A DNA stretch of 5,651 nt from Oscillospiraceae bacterium (GCA_019422905.1 JAHZCM010000118.1:460-6110), one strand, 5' to 3'; counted from the stretch's first letter, positions 1 to 5,651 are shown. Numbers and translations: made by a program. The notes: a model not told the origin generated them from the letters alone.

Positions 1-1587
1 GTCGATCTTGTCGCCGCTGTCGCTGACGAGCTTCTCCGCCGCATAGCAGACATTTTCCGCGTTATTCTTCGTATCGACCTCTTCGCGGCGCTTCTTGTCT
101 TCCTCTGCAAACTGCTCCGCAGCCTTGACCGCCTTATCAATGTCCTCCTTGCTCATGTTGGAGGAAGAGGAGATCGTGATATGCTGCTCCTTGCCGGTGC
201 CGAGATCCTTCGCGGAGACGTTTACAATGCCGTTCGCGTCGATATCGAAAGTAACTTCAATCTGGGGGATGCCGCGCGGTGCCGGCGCAATGCCGTCGAG
301 CTTAAAGAGGCCGAGCTGCTTGTTGTCGCGCGCAAACTCGCGCTCGCCCTGCAGGACATTGACCTCAACCTGCGTCTGGCCGTCCGCCGCTGTGGAGAAG
401 ATCTGGCTCTTCTTGGTCGGAATGGTGGTGTTGCGGTCGATGATCTTCGTCATGACGCCGCCCATCGTCTCAACACCGAGGGAAAGCGGCGTGACGTCGA
501 GCAGCAGGAGACCCTGCACTTCGCCGCCGAGAACGCCGGCCTGCAGCGCCGCGCCGATCGCAACGCATTCATCCGGATTGATTCCCTTGAACGGCTCCTT
601 GCCGATCAGCTTCTTAACGGCTTCCTGAACAGCCGGGATTCTGGAGGAACCGCCGACCATCAGAACCTTGTTGATTTCACTGATGGAAAGGCCGGAATCG
701 CTCAGCGCCTGGCGAACCGGGCCCATCGTATTTTCGACGAGGTCAGCCGTCAGCTCGTTGAACTTTGCTCTCGACAGCGTGAGGTCGAGATGCTTCGGAC
801 CGGTCGCATCCGCCGTGATAAACGGCAGGTTGATGGAAGCGCTCGTCATGCCGGAAAGCTCGATCTTCGCTTTTTCCGCCGCTTCCTTGATGCGCTGCAT
901 AGCCATCTTGTCGCCGGAAAGATCGATGCCATCGGATACCTTGAAGCTGCCGACGATCCAGTCCATAACGCGCTTGTCGAAGTCGTCGCCGCCGAGGCGG
1001 TTGTTGCCGGCGGTCGCGAGAACCTCCTGCACGCCGTCGCCCATCTCGATGATGGAAACGTCGAACGTGCCGCCGCCGAGGTCATATACCATGATCTTCT
1101 GGTCGTCTTCCTTATCTATGCCGTAGGAAAGCGCGGCTGCCGTCGGCTCGTTGATGATACGCTTGACATCGAGGCCCGCAATCTTGCCCGCGTCCTTCGT
1201 CGCCTGGCGCTGCGCGTCGGTGAAGTAAGCCGGAACGGTGATGACCGCGCTCGTGACGGTTTCGCCGAGATAGGCTTCCGCGTCCGCCTTCAGCTTCTGG
1301 AGGATCATCGCGGAGATCTCCTGCGGGGTATAGTGCTTGCCGTCGATTGTGACCTTGTGGTCCGTGCCCATCTCTCTCTTGATGGAGGAAATCGTCTTGT
1401 CCGGGTTCGTGATCGCCTGGCGCTTTGCCACCTGGCCGACCATACGCTCGCCGGTTTTGGAGAATGCGACGACAGACGGTGTTGTACGCGCGCCTTCGGC
1501 ATTCGCGATGACGACCGGCTCGCCGCCCTCAATCACGGCCACGCAGGAGTTTGTTGTGCCCAAGTCAATACCAATTGTCTTTGCCAT
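1..1587 (-). CDS. dnaK: Molecular chaperone DnaK (Hsp70), C-terminally cut by window edge
   Basis: DnaK is the cytosolic Hsp70 chaperone: it binds exposed hydrophobic peptides in an ATP-dependent cycle driven by DnaJ and GrpE. The first 529 residues are present, of roughly 610-620 usual in Firmicutes; the missing part is the helical lid. The N-terminus carries the phosphate-1 motif IGIDLGTTNS (residues 5-14), followed by INEPTAAAL (145-153) and the phosphate-2 motif DLGGGTFD (169-176). The hydrophobic interdomain linker LLLLDVTPLSLG lies near residues 360-371 and the beta-sandwich substrate-binding domain follows. Between KREMG (70-74) and YTPQEIS (86-92) the chain is short, lacking the insertion seen in Gram-negative DnaK, which supports a Firmicute host. 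The ATG is set by the invariant MAKTIGIDLGTTN start and by an AAAGGATGG ribosome site at 1597-1605. It is the third gene of the hrcA operon; dnaJ would be expected next, outside the window. No CIRCE and no convincing promoter lies directly upstream. Confidence 0.98.
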   Translation of the reverse strand, partial: MAKTIGIDLGTTNSCVAVIEGGEPVVIANAEGARTTPSVVAFSKTGERMVGQVAKRQAITNPDKTISSIKREMGTDHKVTIDGKHYTPQEISAMILQKLKADAEAYLGETVTSAVITVPAYFTDAQRQATKDAGKIAGLDVKRIINEPTAAALSYGIDKEDDQKIMVYDLGGGTFDVSIIEMGDGVQEVLATAGNNRLGGDDFDKRVMDWIVGSFKVSDGIDLSGDKMAMQRIKEAAEKAKIELSGMTSASINLPFITADATGPKHLDLTLSRAKFNELTADLVENTMGPVRQALSDSGLSISEINKVLMVGGSSRIPAVQEAVKKLIGKEPFKGINPDECVAIGAALQAGVLGGEVQGLLLLDVTPLSLGVETMGGVMTKIIDRNTTIPTKKSQIFSTAADGQTQVEVNVLQGEREFARDNKQLGLFKLDGIAPAPRGIPQIEVTFDIDANGIVNVSAKDLGTGKEQHITISSSSNMSKEDIDKAVKAAEQFAEEDKKRREEVDTKNNAENVCYAAEKLVSDSGDKID

Positions 1588-1716
1588 AATGCATTACCAT
1601 CCTTTTAATCATTGAATGTGTGTTTTATTTCTTAATTACAGGCATGTATCATTTTTAAAATAATATCGTGCTGCATGGGATTGCCCTCTGCTTTTTCGAG
1701 CTTGGAATTTCACGGT

Positions 1717-1797
1717 TTTGCCACATGAAGCTGCGGCTTCAAACCGGCCGGGAAATTTTCGAAGCGGCAAATTGAAATTTTCAATTTGCCACCTGAA
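1717..1797. repeat. Cluster of inverted repeats at the grpE 3' end, bracketed by a 13-nt direct repeat
   Basis: Seen directly: a perfect palindrome with 12-nt arms (GGCAAATTGAAA / TTTCAATTTGCC) and one central base covers 1766-1790 and includes the grpE stop codon (1781-1783). A second hairpin, TGAAGC-TGCG-GCTTCA, covers 1726-1741. CCGGCCGG lies at 1744-1751. GAAATTTTC occurs twice (1752-1760 and 1774-1782). The 13-mer TTTGCCACMTGAA occurs at 1717-1729 and again at 1785-1797 with one mismatch, bracketing the block. On the minus-strand transcript the long palindrome forms a stem of about 11 bp, but no U-run follows, so it is not a classical terminator. Inference: a small dispersed repeat, a local duplication of the end of grpE, or an mRNA stability/processing element between grpE and dnaK. 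The rest of the 1588-1780 spacer is AT-rich near dnaK and holds only the dnaK ribosome site. Confidence 0.7.
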
Positions 1798-2341
1798 CCA
1801 TGGCGTGCCGGACAACCTTATCGCCCAGCTTATAACCCTTCTGGAACACCGCGGCGATCACGTTTTCGCCGAGCGACGCATCGTCTACATGGGAAACGGC
1901 GTTGTGCAGATTCGGGTCGAACGGGTCGCCCACAGCGCCGACCTCCGTGATGCCGAGCTTTTCAAAGCTGGCCTTGAACTGGTTTGCGATCATCTCCACG
2001 CCCTTGCGCATATCCTCCGCAGAGGCATTCTCCTGCGCGAGCGCCCGCTCGATATTGTCCGCCACGGGCAGAACCGCGTTGACCGTATCGGCGACGGCAT
2101 TGTTGTAAACGCCCGTCTTTTCATTCTGCGACCGCTTCCGGAAATTATCGTATTCCGCGAGCACGCGCAGGTACTGCTGCTTGTGGCTTTCAAATTCGGC
2201 CTGCAGCCGGTCGTAATCGGCTTTCGGTACCTTTTCCGCCTTCTCCTTCTTCTTTTTTTCCTTTTTATCCTCGGCCTTCACTGCGGCCTCGTCCTGTTCC
2301 TCAATTTCCTGTTCGGGACAGGACTTCGTTTCCTCTGCCAT
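1781..2341 (-). CDS. grpE: Nucleotide exchange factor GrpE
   Basis: GrpE is a homodimeric cytosolic cochaperone that opens the DnaK nucleotide cleft and releases ADP, allowing ATP rebinding and substrate release. The 186-residue length is normal for the family. Residues 1-38 are a charged, disordered Glu/Lys-rich tail with a lysine run (26-36). Residues about 41-110 form the long dimerising coiled-coil helix, with the family-typical YLRVLAEYDNFRKR at 57-70 and PVADNIERAL at 92-101. The beta-rich DnaK-binding head carries the GrpE signature: GDPFDPNLHNAV (138-149), then GENVIAAVFQKGYKLGDKVVRHAMVQV (158-184, written here in full because it is the family hallmark region; key residues are G169, Y170, K171 and R178). 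The start is supported by GAAAGGGG at 2349-2356, 7 nt before the ATG. It begins 14 nt after hrcA, so translation is probably linked. The last two residues and the stop codon lie in a palindrome, making the C-terminus slightly shorter than in many relatives. Confidence 0.97.
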   Translation of the reverse strand: MAEETKSCPEQEIEEQDEAAVKAEDKKEKKKKEKAEKVPKADYDRLQAEFESHKQQYLRVLAEYDNFRKRSQNEKTGVYNNAVADTVNAVLPVADNIERALAQENASAEDMRKGVEMIANQFKASFEKLGITEVGAVGDPFDPNLHNAVSHVDDASLGENVIAAVFQKGYKLGDKVVRHAMVQVAN

Positions 2342-2355
2342 AAAGATGCCCCTTT

Positions 2356-3381
2356 CTATTCTTCCCGCAGAATCTGCGTCAGCATGGTGCCGACCCGTTC
2401 TGCAACATATGCCGTTTGTGCCGCGGTCCGCGCGTAATTCATGCGCATCGGGCCGATAACCGCCAGCGCACCTGCGTCCGTGCCGCCCACGCTGTACCTC
2501 GCCGAAACAACCGAAGTGTTGGAGAGCGCATTGCAGCCGCTTTCCCGACCGATGCGGATCTGCGTTCTGCCCGGCCTGCCGGCAAGCAGCGCCGTAACCG
2601 CCTCATGCCGCTCCACAAAGTCCATGATTCTGCGCGCCCCGCCGGGTCCCAGCTCCGGATAGAACAGCAGGTTCATCTGCCCGCTGAGGTTGACCTCCGT
2701 CCGCATGGTGTCCTGCGCCACCTCCAGAAGCGCCAGAAGTGCCGGAGACATCAGAATCGCCAGATCGTTGAAGGAAACCGCAAGGCTCTGGATAAAAGCC
2801 CGGTTGATTTCGGTCACATCCCGCCCGGTAACCCGCTCGTTCAGAACACGGAAGAAGATGCGCATGATCTCGCTGGATAAATCAAAATCGCAGTGGAACA
2901 CTTTCGTTTTCATCGTGCCCGCGCTGCTGATGAGAATCAGCATAGCCGTCCGCCGGCTGGTCTGCACGAACTGCACGGCCTTGATCTTCGCCTTCGCACC
3001 GCTCGGCGTGGTCGCGATACTGAGGTACCGCGTGGCGGCGGCCAGCGTCCGCCCCGCGCCGCTGAGCAGCTTTTCCGGATCGAACGCGCTCTTTGCAAGC
3101 ATCGCATCCAGCGCAAGGCGCTCGCTTTCCGGGAGTGTTTCCTTCGGCATCAGGTTGTCGACATATTCGCGCAGCCCGCTCTGGGAAGGTATACGTCCGG
3201 CCGAGGTGTGCGGCTGCTCCAGAAGCCCAAGCTCCGTAAGCTCCGCCATCTCGTTGCGCACCGTCGCCGAAGATACTCCGGCGGCCTCCGCGATCGACTT
3301 TGACCCTACCGGCTCACCTGTGCGGATATATCCGTTTACAATCGAGGCAAGTATATTCTGTTTGCGTTTTGTCAGTTCCAT
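2356..3381 (-). CDS. hrcA: Heat-inducible transcriptional repressor HrcA
   Basis: HrcA is the class I heat-shock repressor. It binds the CIRCE inverted repeat as a dimer, and in known systems its folding depends on GroEL, so titration of GroEL by unfolded protein relieves repression. The protein has 341 residues, normal for the family. Residues 1-75 are the winged helix-turn-helix domain: GYIRTGEPVGSKSI (17-30), the recognition-helix segment SSATVRNEMAELTELGLL (37-54), and the wing/linker PHTSAGRIPSQSGLREYVD (57-75), all strongly conserved in HrcA. A GAF-like dimerisation domain with its inserted region follows. Near the C-terminus LAVIGPMRMNYAR matches the family GPxRMxYxR motif. The ATG is supported by AAAGAGGT at 3388-3395, 6 nt upstream. 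It is the first gene of the hrcA-grpE-dnaK operon and lies directly behind a CIRCE element, so it is expected to regulate itself. Confidence 0.97.
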   Translation of the reverse strand: MELTKRKQNILASIVNGYIRTGEPVGSKSIAEAAGVSSATVRNEMAELTELGLLEQPHTSAGRIPSQSGLREYVDNLMPKETLPESERLALDAMLAKSAFDPEKLLSGAGRTLAAATRYLSIATTPSGAKAKIKAVQFVQTSRRTAMLILISSAGTMKTKVFHCDFDLSSEIMRIFFRVLNERVTGRDVTEINRAFIQSLAVSFNDLAILMSPALLALLEVAQDTMRTEVNLSGQMNLLFYPELGPGGARRIMDFVERHEAVTALLAGRPGRTQIRIGRESGCNALSNTSVVSARYSVGGTDAGALAVIGPMRMNYARTAAQTAYVAERVGTMLTQILREE

Positions 3382-3400
3382 ACCTGTACCTCTTTCGGTT

Positions 3401-3427
3401 TTAGCACTCTATCTTTCCGAGTGCTAA
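3401..3427 (-). promoter_or_regulatory. CIRCE operator (HrcA binding site)
   Basis: TTAGCACTC, nine bases, then GAGTGCTAA: a perfect match to the consensus CIRCE inverted repeat, with no mismatch in either arm. It lies between the hrcA promoter and the hrcA ribosome site, starting a few bases downstream of the predicted transcription start, so bound HrcA would block initiation or early elongation. It will also be present in the 5' UTR of the mRNA, where it can fold as a hairpin, which in other species affects message stability. It is the only CIRCE in the window. Confidence 0.98.
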
Positions 3428-3438
3428 CCCTTGTCTAT

Positions 3439-3467
3439 ACTATACTGCAAAGGTCAGGAAATGTCAA
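3439..3467 (-). promoter_or_regulatory. Sigma-A type promoter of the hrcA-grpE-dnaK operon
   Basis: Reading the minus strand, a perfect -35 box TTGACA (3462-3467) is followed by a 17-base spacer and the -10 box TATAGT (3439-3444). Transcription should start near 3432, giving a 5' UTR of about 50 nt that contains the CIRCE element and the hrcA ribosome site. A housekeeping promoter under CIRCE control is the normal class I heat-shock arrangement in Firmicutes. Confidence 0.93.
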
Positions 3468-3580
3468 CACCATAAATTGTAAATAATTCTTGAACCTTTC
3501 CCGCAAAGGCCGAAAGCCGTGGGGCAACGCACACTTTTCAAATAAGCCGCGGAATTTCCGCTAAATTTCGTCAAATGCCC
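3468..3580. other. Spacer between two divergent promoters, no gene seen
   Basis: This 113-nt stretch separates the hrcA promoter from the rightward promoter. It contains a small perfect palindrome, GCGGAA-T-TTCCGC, at 3549-3561, and no recognisable operator beyond it. The only reading frame here is a 63-codon minus-strand frame that runs across the rightward promoter; it lacks a ribosome site and is not credible as a gene. Confidence 0.6.
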
Positions 3581-3609
3581 TTGACAGACGCATTTAAATA
3601 CTGTAGAAT
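3581..3609 (+). promoter_or_regulatory. Sigma-A type promoter facing the structured RNA and ABC genes
   Basis: TTGACA (3581-3586), a 17-base spacer, then TAGAAT (3604-3609), which differs from the consensus TATAAT at one position. The predicted start is near 3616. The nearest reading frame with a ribosome site begins about 250 nt further on, and an intrinsic terminator lies in between, so the immediate product is a structured non-coding transcript. No comparable promoter is visible between that terminator and the ABC ATPase gene. Confidence 0.85.
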
Positions 3610-3613
3610 TTAA

Positions 3614-3790
3614 AACCCATTTGTTGGGAATTCTCAGTTCAGTTACACAAATCACAGGAAGTGCAGCGGCATCCGCTCCCTTCCGGCGCGCTCTGCGGGC
3701 CGCTACACGTTATAGCCGCCCGCAGAGCACCGCGGCTCGCCAACAACACACAGGGGTTCAAGGCGGCATCCTGCCGGGATGCCCTTTTTT
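3614..3790 (+). ncRNA. Candidate structured RNA of about 175 nt: small RNA or transcription-attenuating leader, family not recognised
   Basis: Bounded by a good promoter and a strong intrinsic terminator, this stretch folds by eye into a closed structure. The outer helix pairs AACCC (3614-3618) with GGGTT (3754-3758), and TTGTTGG (3621-3627) with CCAACAA (3740-3746). A single-stranded, A/C/U-rich stretch of about 29 nt follows (3628-3656). Hairpin A (3657-3684) has arms GGAAG/CTTCC and AGCGG/CCGCT around CAT. Hairpin B (3690-3728) has an 11-bp perfect stem, GCTCTGCGGGC/GCCCGCAGAGC, then a C-C mismatch, GCTA/TAGC and a 7-nt loop. The outer helix starts where transcription should start, as expected for a stand-alone RNA. 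I do not see the hallmarks of SRP RNA (GGAA tetraloop region), tmRNA, a T-box (GGUGG motif) or any riboswitch I know. 6S RNA, which also has a closing stem and a large bulge, is possible but unproven. Because the ABC cassette follows without another clear promoter, it may instead be a cis-acting leader. Confidence 0.6.
3765..3790 (+). terminator. Intrinsic terminator ending the structured RNA
   Basis: GGCATCC (3765-3771), loop TGCCG, GGATGCC (3777-3783), one C, then six T residues (3785-3790): a 7-bp GC-rich stem directly followed by a U-run. It ends the transcript from the 3581-3609 promoter and sits 72 nt before the ABC ATPase start codon. The reverse complement has no T-run at the corresponding place, so it acts rightward only. 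Its right arm could also pair with an identical GGCATCC inside hairpin A (3668-3674), a possible alternative fold. Confidence 0.88.
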
Positions 3791-3862
3791 GCGTCCCGCA
3801 TTCCGTTCACCGTCATGGGCGGTATGGCGCGGCGCAGCCCATCGGTATGAAAGGAACCAAAC

Positions 3863-4651
3863 ATGATTCAAGTGGAGCATCTGCGAAAAACCTTTCGCGT
3901 CCGCAAGCGAAGCGCCGGCTTTCAAAACGCCGTGAAGGCGCTGTTTTCCCCCGGATACGAGGAGATCCGCGCGCTGGACGACATCAGCTTTCGTGTGGAG
4001 GACGGTGAGGCCGTCGGTTACATCGGCCCAAACGGCGCGGGCAAAAGCAGCACAATCAAGATCCTGTCCGGCATCCTGACGCCGGACAGCGGCACCTGCC
4101 TTGTGGACGGGCGCATCCCGTGGAAAAACCGCAAGGCGCATGTGGCGCAGATCGGCGTTGTTTTCGGGCAGCGCAGCCAGCTTTGGTGGGATGTGCCGGT
4201 CATCGACTCGTTCGAGCTGATCCGGGATATCTACGCCGTACCGGAGGTCACTTACCGGCGCAATCTGCAAAATCTGACGGATCTGCTGGATCTCTCCGAG
4301 CTGTTGAAAACGCCCGCCCGGAACCTTTCGCTGGGCCAGCGGATGCGCTGTGAGATCGCCGCCTCCCTGCTGCACGACCCGCGCATCCTTTTTCTGGACG
4401 AGCCCACCATCGGGCTCGACGCCGTCTCCAAGCTCGCTGTGCGCGACTTCATCCTCGATATGAACCGCACACGCGGCACGACGGTGATCCTCACAACGCA
4501 TGACATGCAGGACGTGGAAGCGCTCGCGCAACGCGTCATTTTGATCGGCAAGGGCCGTATCCTTCTGGACGGCACGCTGGACGACATCCGCCGCGGCGGC
4601 GAGCAGATCGACGAAACGGTCGCCGCGCTGTACAAGCAGTTTGATATCTGA
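3863..4651 (+). CDS. ABC-2 type exporter ATP-binding protein (COG4586-like)
   Basis: This is the cytosolic ATPase of a drug- or metabolite-type exporter; it would dimerise and power the two membrane subunits encoded downstream. All nucleotide-binding motifs are intact: Walker A GPNGAGKSS (55-63), Q-loop Q103 in VVFGQRSQLWWD, signature LSLGQ (155-159), Walker B ILFLDEP with catalytic E180 (175-181), D-loop GLD (184-186) and switch H213. The N-terminal layout (KTFRVRKR, a basic insert, RALDDISF) and the FGQRSQLWWD stretch are typical of the COG4586 group that pairs with DUF990 permeases. At 262 residues it is shorter than the roughly 320-340 usual there: the region after GRILLDGTLDDIRR is nearly absent and only a terminal helix remains. 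The start is fixed by AAAGGA at 3850-3855, 7 nt upstream. The 3791-3862 stretch before it shows no promoter, so expression probably needs read-through of the upstream terminator. The substrate is unknown. Confidence 0.93.
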   Translation: MIQVEHLRKTFRVRKRSAGFQNAVKALFSPGYEEIRALDDISFRVEDGEAVGYIGPNGAGKSSTIKILSGILTPDSGTCLVDGRIPWKNRKAHVAQIGVVFGQRSQLWWDVPVIDSFELIRDIYAVPEVTYRRNLQNLTDLLDLSELLKTPARNLSLGQRMRCEIAASLLHDPRILFLDEPTIGLDAVSKLAVRDFILDMNRTRGTTVILTTHDMQDVEALAQRVILIGKGRILLDGTLDDIRRGGEQIDETVAALYKQFDI

Positions 4652-4659
4652 GGCACGCC

Positions 4660-5475
4660 ATGAAAAAGAGAATACGAAAATACCTCTCCTTCTTCCGCCT
4701 GCGTATGACAATGGGCCTGCAGTACCGCGCAGCGGCCGCTGCGGGCGTCGTGACGCAGTTTGCATGGGGCTTTCTCGCGATCCTCGCCTACCACGCTTTT
4801 TACCGCAGCGATCCCGGCGCCTTTCCCATGACGCTCCAGGCTACGGTGAATTATATCTGGATGCAGCAGGCCTTTCTCGCCCTGTTTATGATGTGGGTCG
4901 TGGACAACGATATTTTTGAAGCCATCCGCACGGGCGGCGTCGCCTACGAGATTTGCCGTCCGATCGACCTGTATGCTATGTGGTTCATGAAAAACGCTTC
5001 CACACGCCTTTCGCGCGTCCTGCTGCGCTGTGCGCCGATCCTGCTTGTAGCATTTTTCCTTCCGGAAGGCTTTCGGATGACGCTTCCGGCAGACGCCGGC
5101 AGCTTTCTGCTGTTTCTGCTCTCTCTCCTGCTCGGCGCGCTCGTCGCCGTTGCCTTTACGGTGCTTGTCTACGTCCTGACCTTCTTTACGGTTTCACCGC
5201 AGGGTCTGCGGCTCGCCGTACTCTCCCTTTCCGAGTTTCTTTGCGGCTTCGTCATTCCTCTGCCCTTCTTTCCGGATACCCTGCGCCGCATCTGCGAAGC
5301 GCTGCCGTTTGCGGCGATCGGCAATGTCCCGCTGCGCGTTTACAGCGGCGATCTCGCAGGCGGTGCGGCGTACACCGCGATCGCTTTGCAGATCTTCTGG
5401 ATCGCCGTGCTCGTCCTGCTCGGGCGGCGGCTGATGCAGAAAGCGCTGCGCCGCGTCGTCGTCCAGGGCGGCTGA
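4660..5475 (+). CDS. ABC-2 family permease (COG4587 / DUF990-like)
   Basis: This is an integral membrane subunit of the exporter, 271 residues, with no signal peptide. A basic N-terminus (MKKRIRKYL) and an amphipathic QYRAAA segment precede about six hydrophobic segments at roughly 25-47, 64-82, 118-136, 146-176, 183-203 and 236-256. A positively charged tail (residues 256-267) should be cytoplasmic. The loop between helices 2 and 3 holds DIFEAIRTGGVAYEICRP and then IDLYAMWF (84-109), the most conserved piece of this permease group. FRLRMTMGLQYR (12-23) is the N-terminal hallmark shared with the partner permease. It begins 8 nt after the ATPase stop, with TGAGG at 4649-4653 serving as both stop codon and ribosome site, so translation is coupled. 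In related cassettes this protein forms a heterodimer with the next gene product. The family is known from sequence; a viologen-export role is reported for a cyanobacterial relative, but nothing here indicates a substrate. Confidence 0.92.
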   Translation: MKKRIRKYLSFFRLRMTMGLQYRAAAAAGVVTQFAWGFLAILAYHAFYRSDPGAFPMTLQATVNYIWMQQAFLALFMMWVVDNDIFEAIRTGGVAYEICRPIDLYAMWFMKNASTRLSRVLLRCAPILLVAFFLPEGFRMTLPADAGSFLLFLLSLLLGALVAVAFTVLVYVLTFFTVSPQGLRLAVLSLSEFLCGFVIPLPFFPDTLRRICEALPFAAIGNVPLRVYSGDLAGGAAYTAIALQIFWIAVLVLLGRRLMQKALRRVVVQGG

Positions 5476-5491
5476 GAAGGAGGTTACAGCT

Positions 5492-5651
5492 ATGCGTTTA
5501 TATTTGAAATACTTCTCGATACAGTTGAAAAGCGCGATGCAGTACAAGGTTTCGTTCCTGTTGACCGCGCTCAGCCAAGCCATATTGACGCTGACGGTTT
5601 TCTTCGGCATCCGTTTCATGGACGGCACAATCCAAGTACACGTTCTGGAGA
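5492..5651 (+). CDS. Second ABC-2 family permease (COG3694-like), 5' end only, possibly frameshifted near the window edge
   Basis: The first 53 codons are present. The ATG follows an excellent ribosome site, AGAAGGAGG (5475-5483), 8 nt upstream, 16 nt after the previous stop. The N-terminus MRLYLKYFSIQLKSAMQYKV matches the partner-permease pattern (basic amphipathic stretch ending in MQYK), and the first membrane segment is SFLLTALSQAILTLTVFFGI (residues 21-40). Relatives normally continue with an aromatic/basic turn like DRFGTIxGYTF. Here the reading frame gives MDGTIQVHVLE, while a shifted frame reads YTFWR from 5637 to 5651. This suggests a small deletion, either real or a base-calling/assembly error at a contig end. 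The remaining membrane helices lie outside the window. Confidence 0.85.
   Translation, partial: MRLYLKYFSIQLKSAMQYKVSFLLTALSQAILTLTVFFGIRFMDGTIQVHVLE

Noticed and set aside
181..1608. A 475-codon open frame on the plus strand opposite dnaK
   Set aside because: It lies entirely antisense to an unmistakable DnaK. Long antisense frames are a well-known by-product of GC-rich dnaK codon use. It has no ribosome site or recognisable domain, and its sequence is rich in Arg, Asp and Leu, as expected for a shadow frame.
1588..1700. A possible separate dnaK promoter in the AT-rich gap
   Set aside because: Candidate -10 boxes (such as TATTAT or TAATTA on the minus strand) have no acceptable -35 partner at 16-18 nt, so no promoter can be supported.
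1766..1790. The palindrome at the grpE end read as an intrinsic terminator
   Set aside because: The stem is AT-rich and no T-run follows on the minus strand, so a terminator between grpE and dnaK is not supported.
3464..3655. A 63-codon minus-strand frame upstream of hrcA
   Set aside because: It runs across the rightward promoter and ends in the hrcA -35 region, has no ribosome site, and its composition is not protein-like.
3614..3790. Structured RNA read as SRP RNA, T-box leader or tmRNA
   Set aside because: The SRP apical GGAA loop, the T-box GGUGG-type antiterminator sequence and the tRNA-like ends of tmRNA are all missing.
3621..4008. Plus-strand frames of 81 and 115 codons over the structured RNA and ATPase start
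   Set aside because: They cross an intrinsic terminator, overlap the ATPase gene out of frame, and lack ribosome sites. The RNA explanation fits better.
3758..4765. A 335-codon open frame on the minus strand opposite the ABC ATPase
   Set aside because: The opposite strand encodes a complete ATPase with all motifs. The frame crosses the terminator, the ATPase gene and the next gene start, and it has no family resemblance.

Overview
The window looks like the chromosome of a fairly GC-rich Firmicute, most likely a clostridial (Oscillospiraceae/Ruminococcaceae-type) bacterium. Three things suggest this: the class I heat-shock order hrcA-grpE-dnaK behind a perfect CIRCE operator, a DnaK lacking the ATPase-domain insertion typical of Gram-negative DnaK, and strong AGGAGG-type ribosome binding sites. 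The genus cannot be fixed from the sequence.

Left part, minus strand (1-3467): a sigma-A type promoter (TTGACA, 17-nt spacer, TATAGT) is followed at once by the CIRCE operator, then hrcA (repressor), grpE (nucleotide-exchange factor) and dnaK (Hsp70, 529 residues present, C-terminus outside the window). HrcA made from the first gene should bind CIRCE and shut the operon off when chaperones are free. hrcA and grpE are 14 nt apart. grpE and dnaK are separated by about 190 nt containing a cluster of inverted repeats, one of which overlaps the grpE stop codon and is bracketed by a short direct repeat.

Middle (3382-3862): a divergent non-coding region of 481 nt. Besides the hrcA promoter and CIRCE it holds a second, consensus-like promoter facing right (TTGACA, 17 nt, TAGAAT). 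About 180 nt downstream of it is a strong intrinsic terminator. The stretch between them folds into a closed multi-helix structure and has no credible protein. It is either an unidentified small RNA or a 5' leader/attenuator for the ABC genes that follow. This is the most interesting part of the window.

Right part, plus strand (3863-5651): a three-gene ABC-2 type exporter cassette consisting of an ATPase and two six-helix-type permeases of the DUF990/ABC2_membrane_6 class (COG4586-COG4587-COG3694 arrangement). The genes are tightly packed (8 and 16 nt gaps) and surely co-transcribed. The ATPase is shorter than the usual member of its family. The second permease runs off the window and seems to lose its conserved reading frame in the last 20 to 40 bases. 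The substrate of the exporter is unknown.
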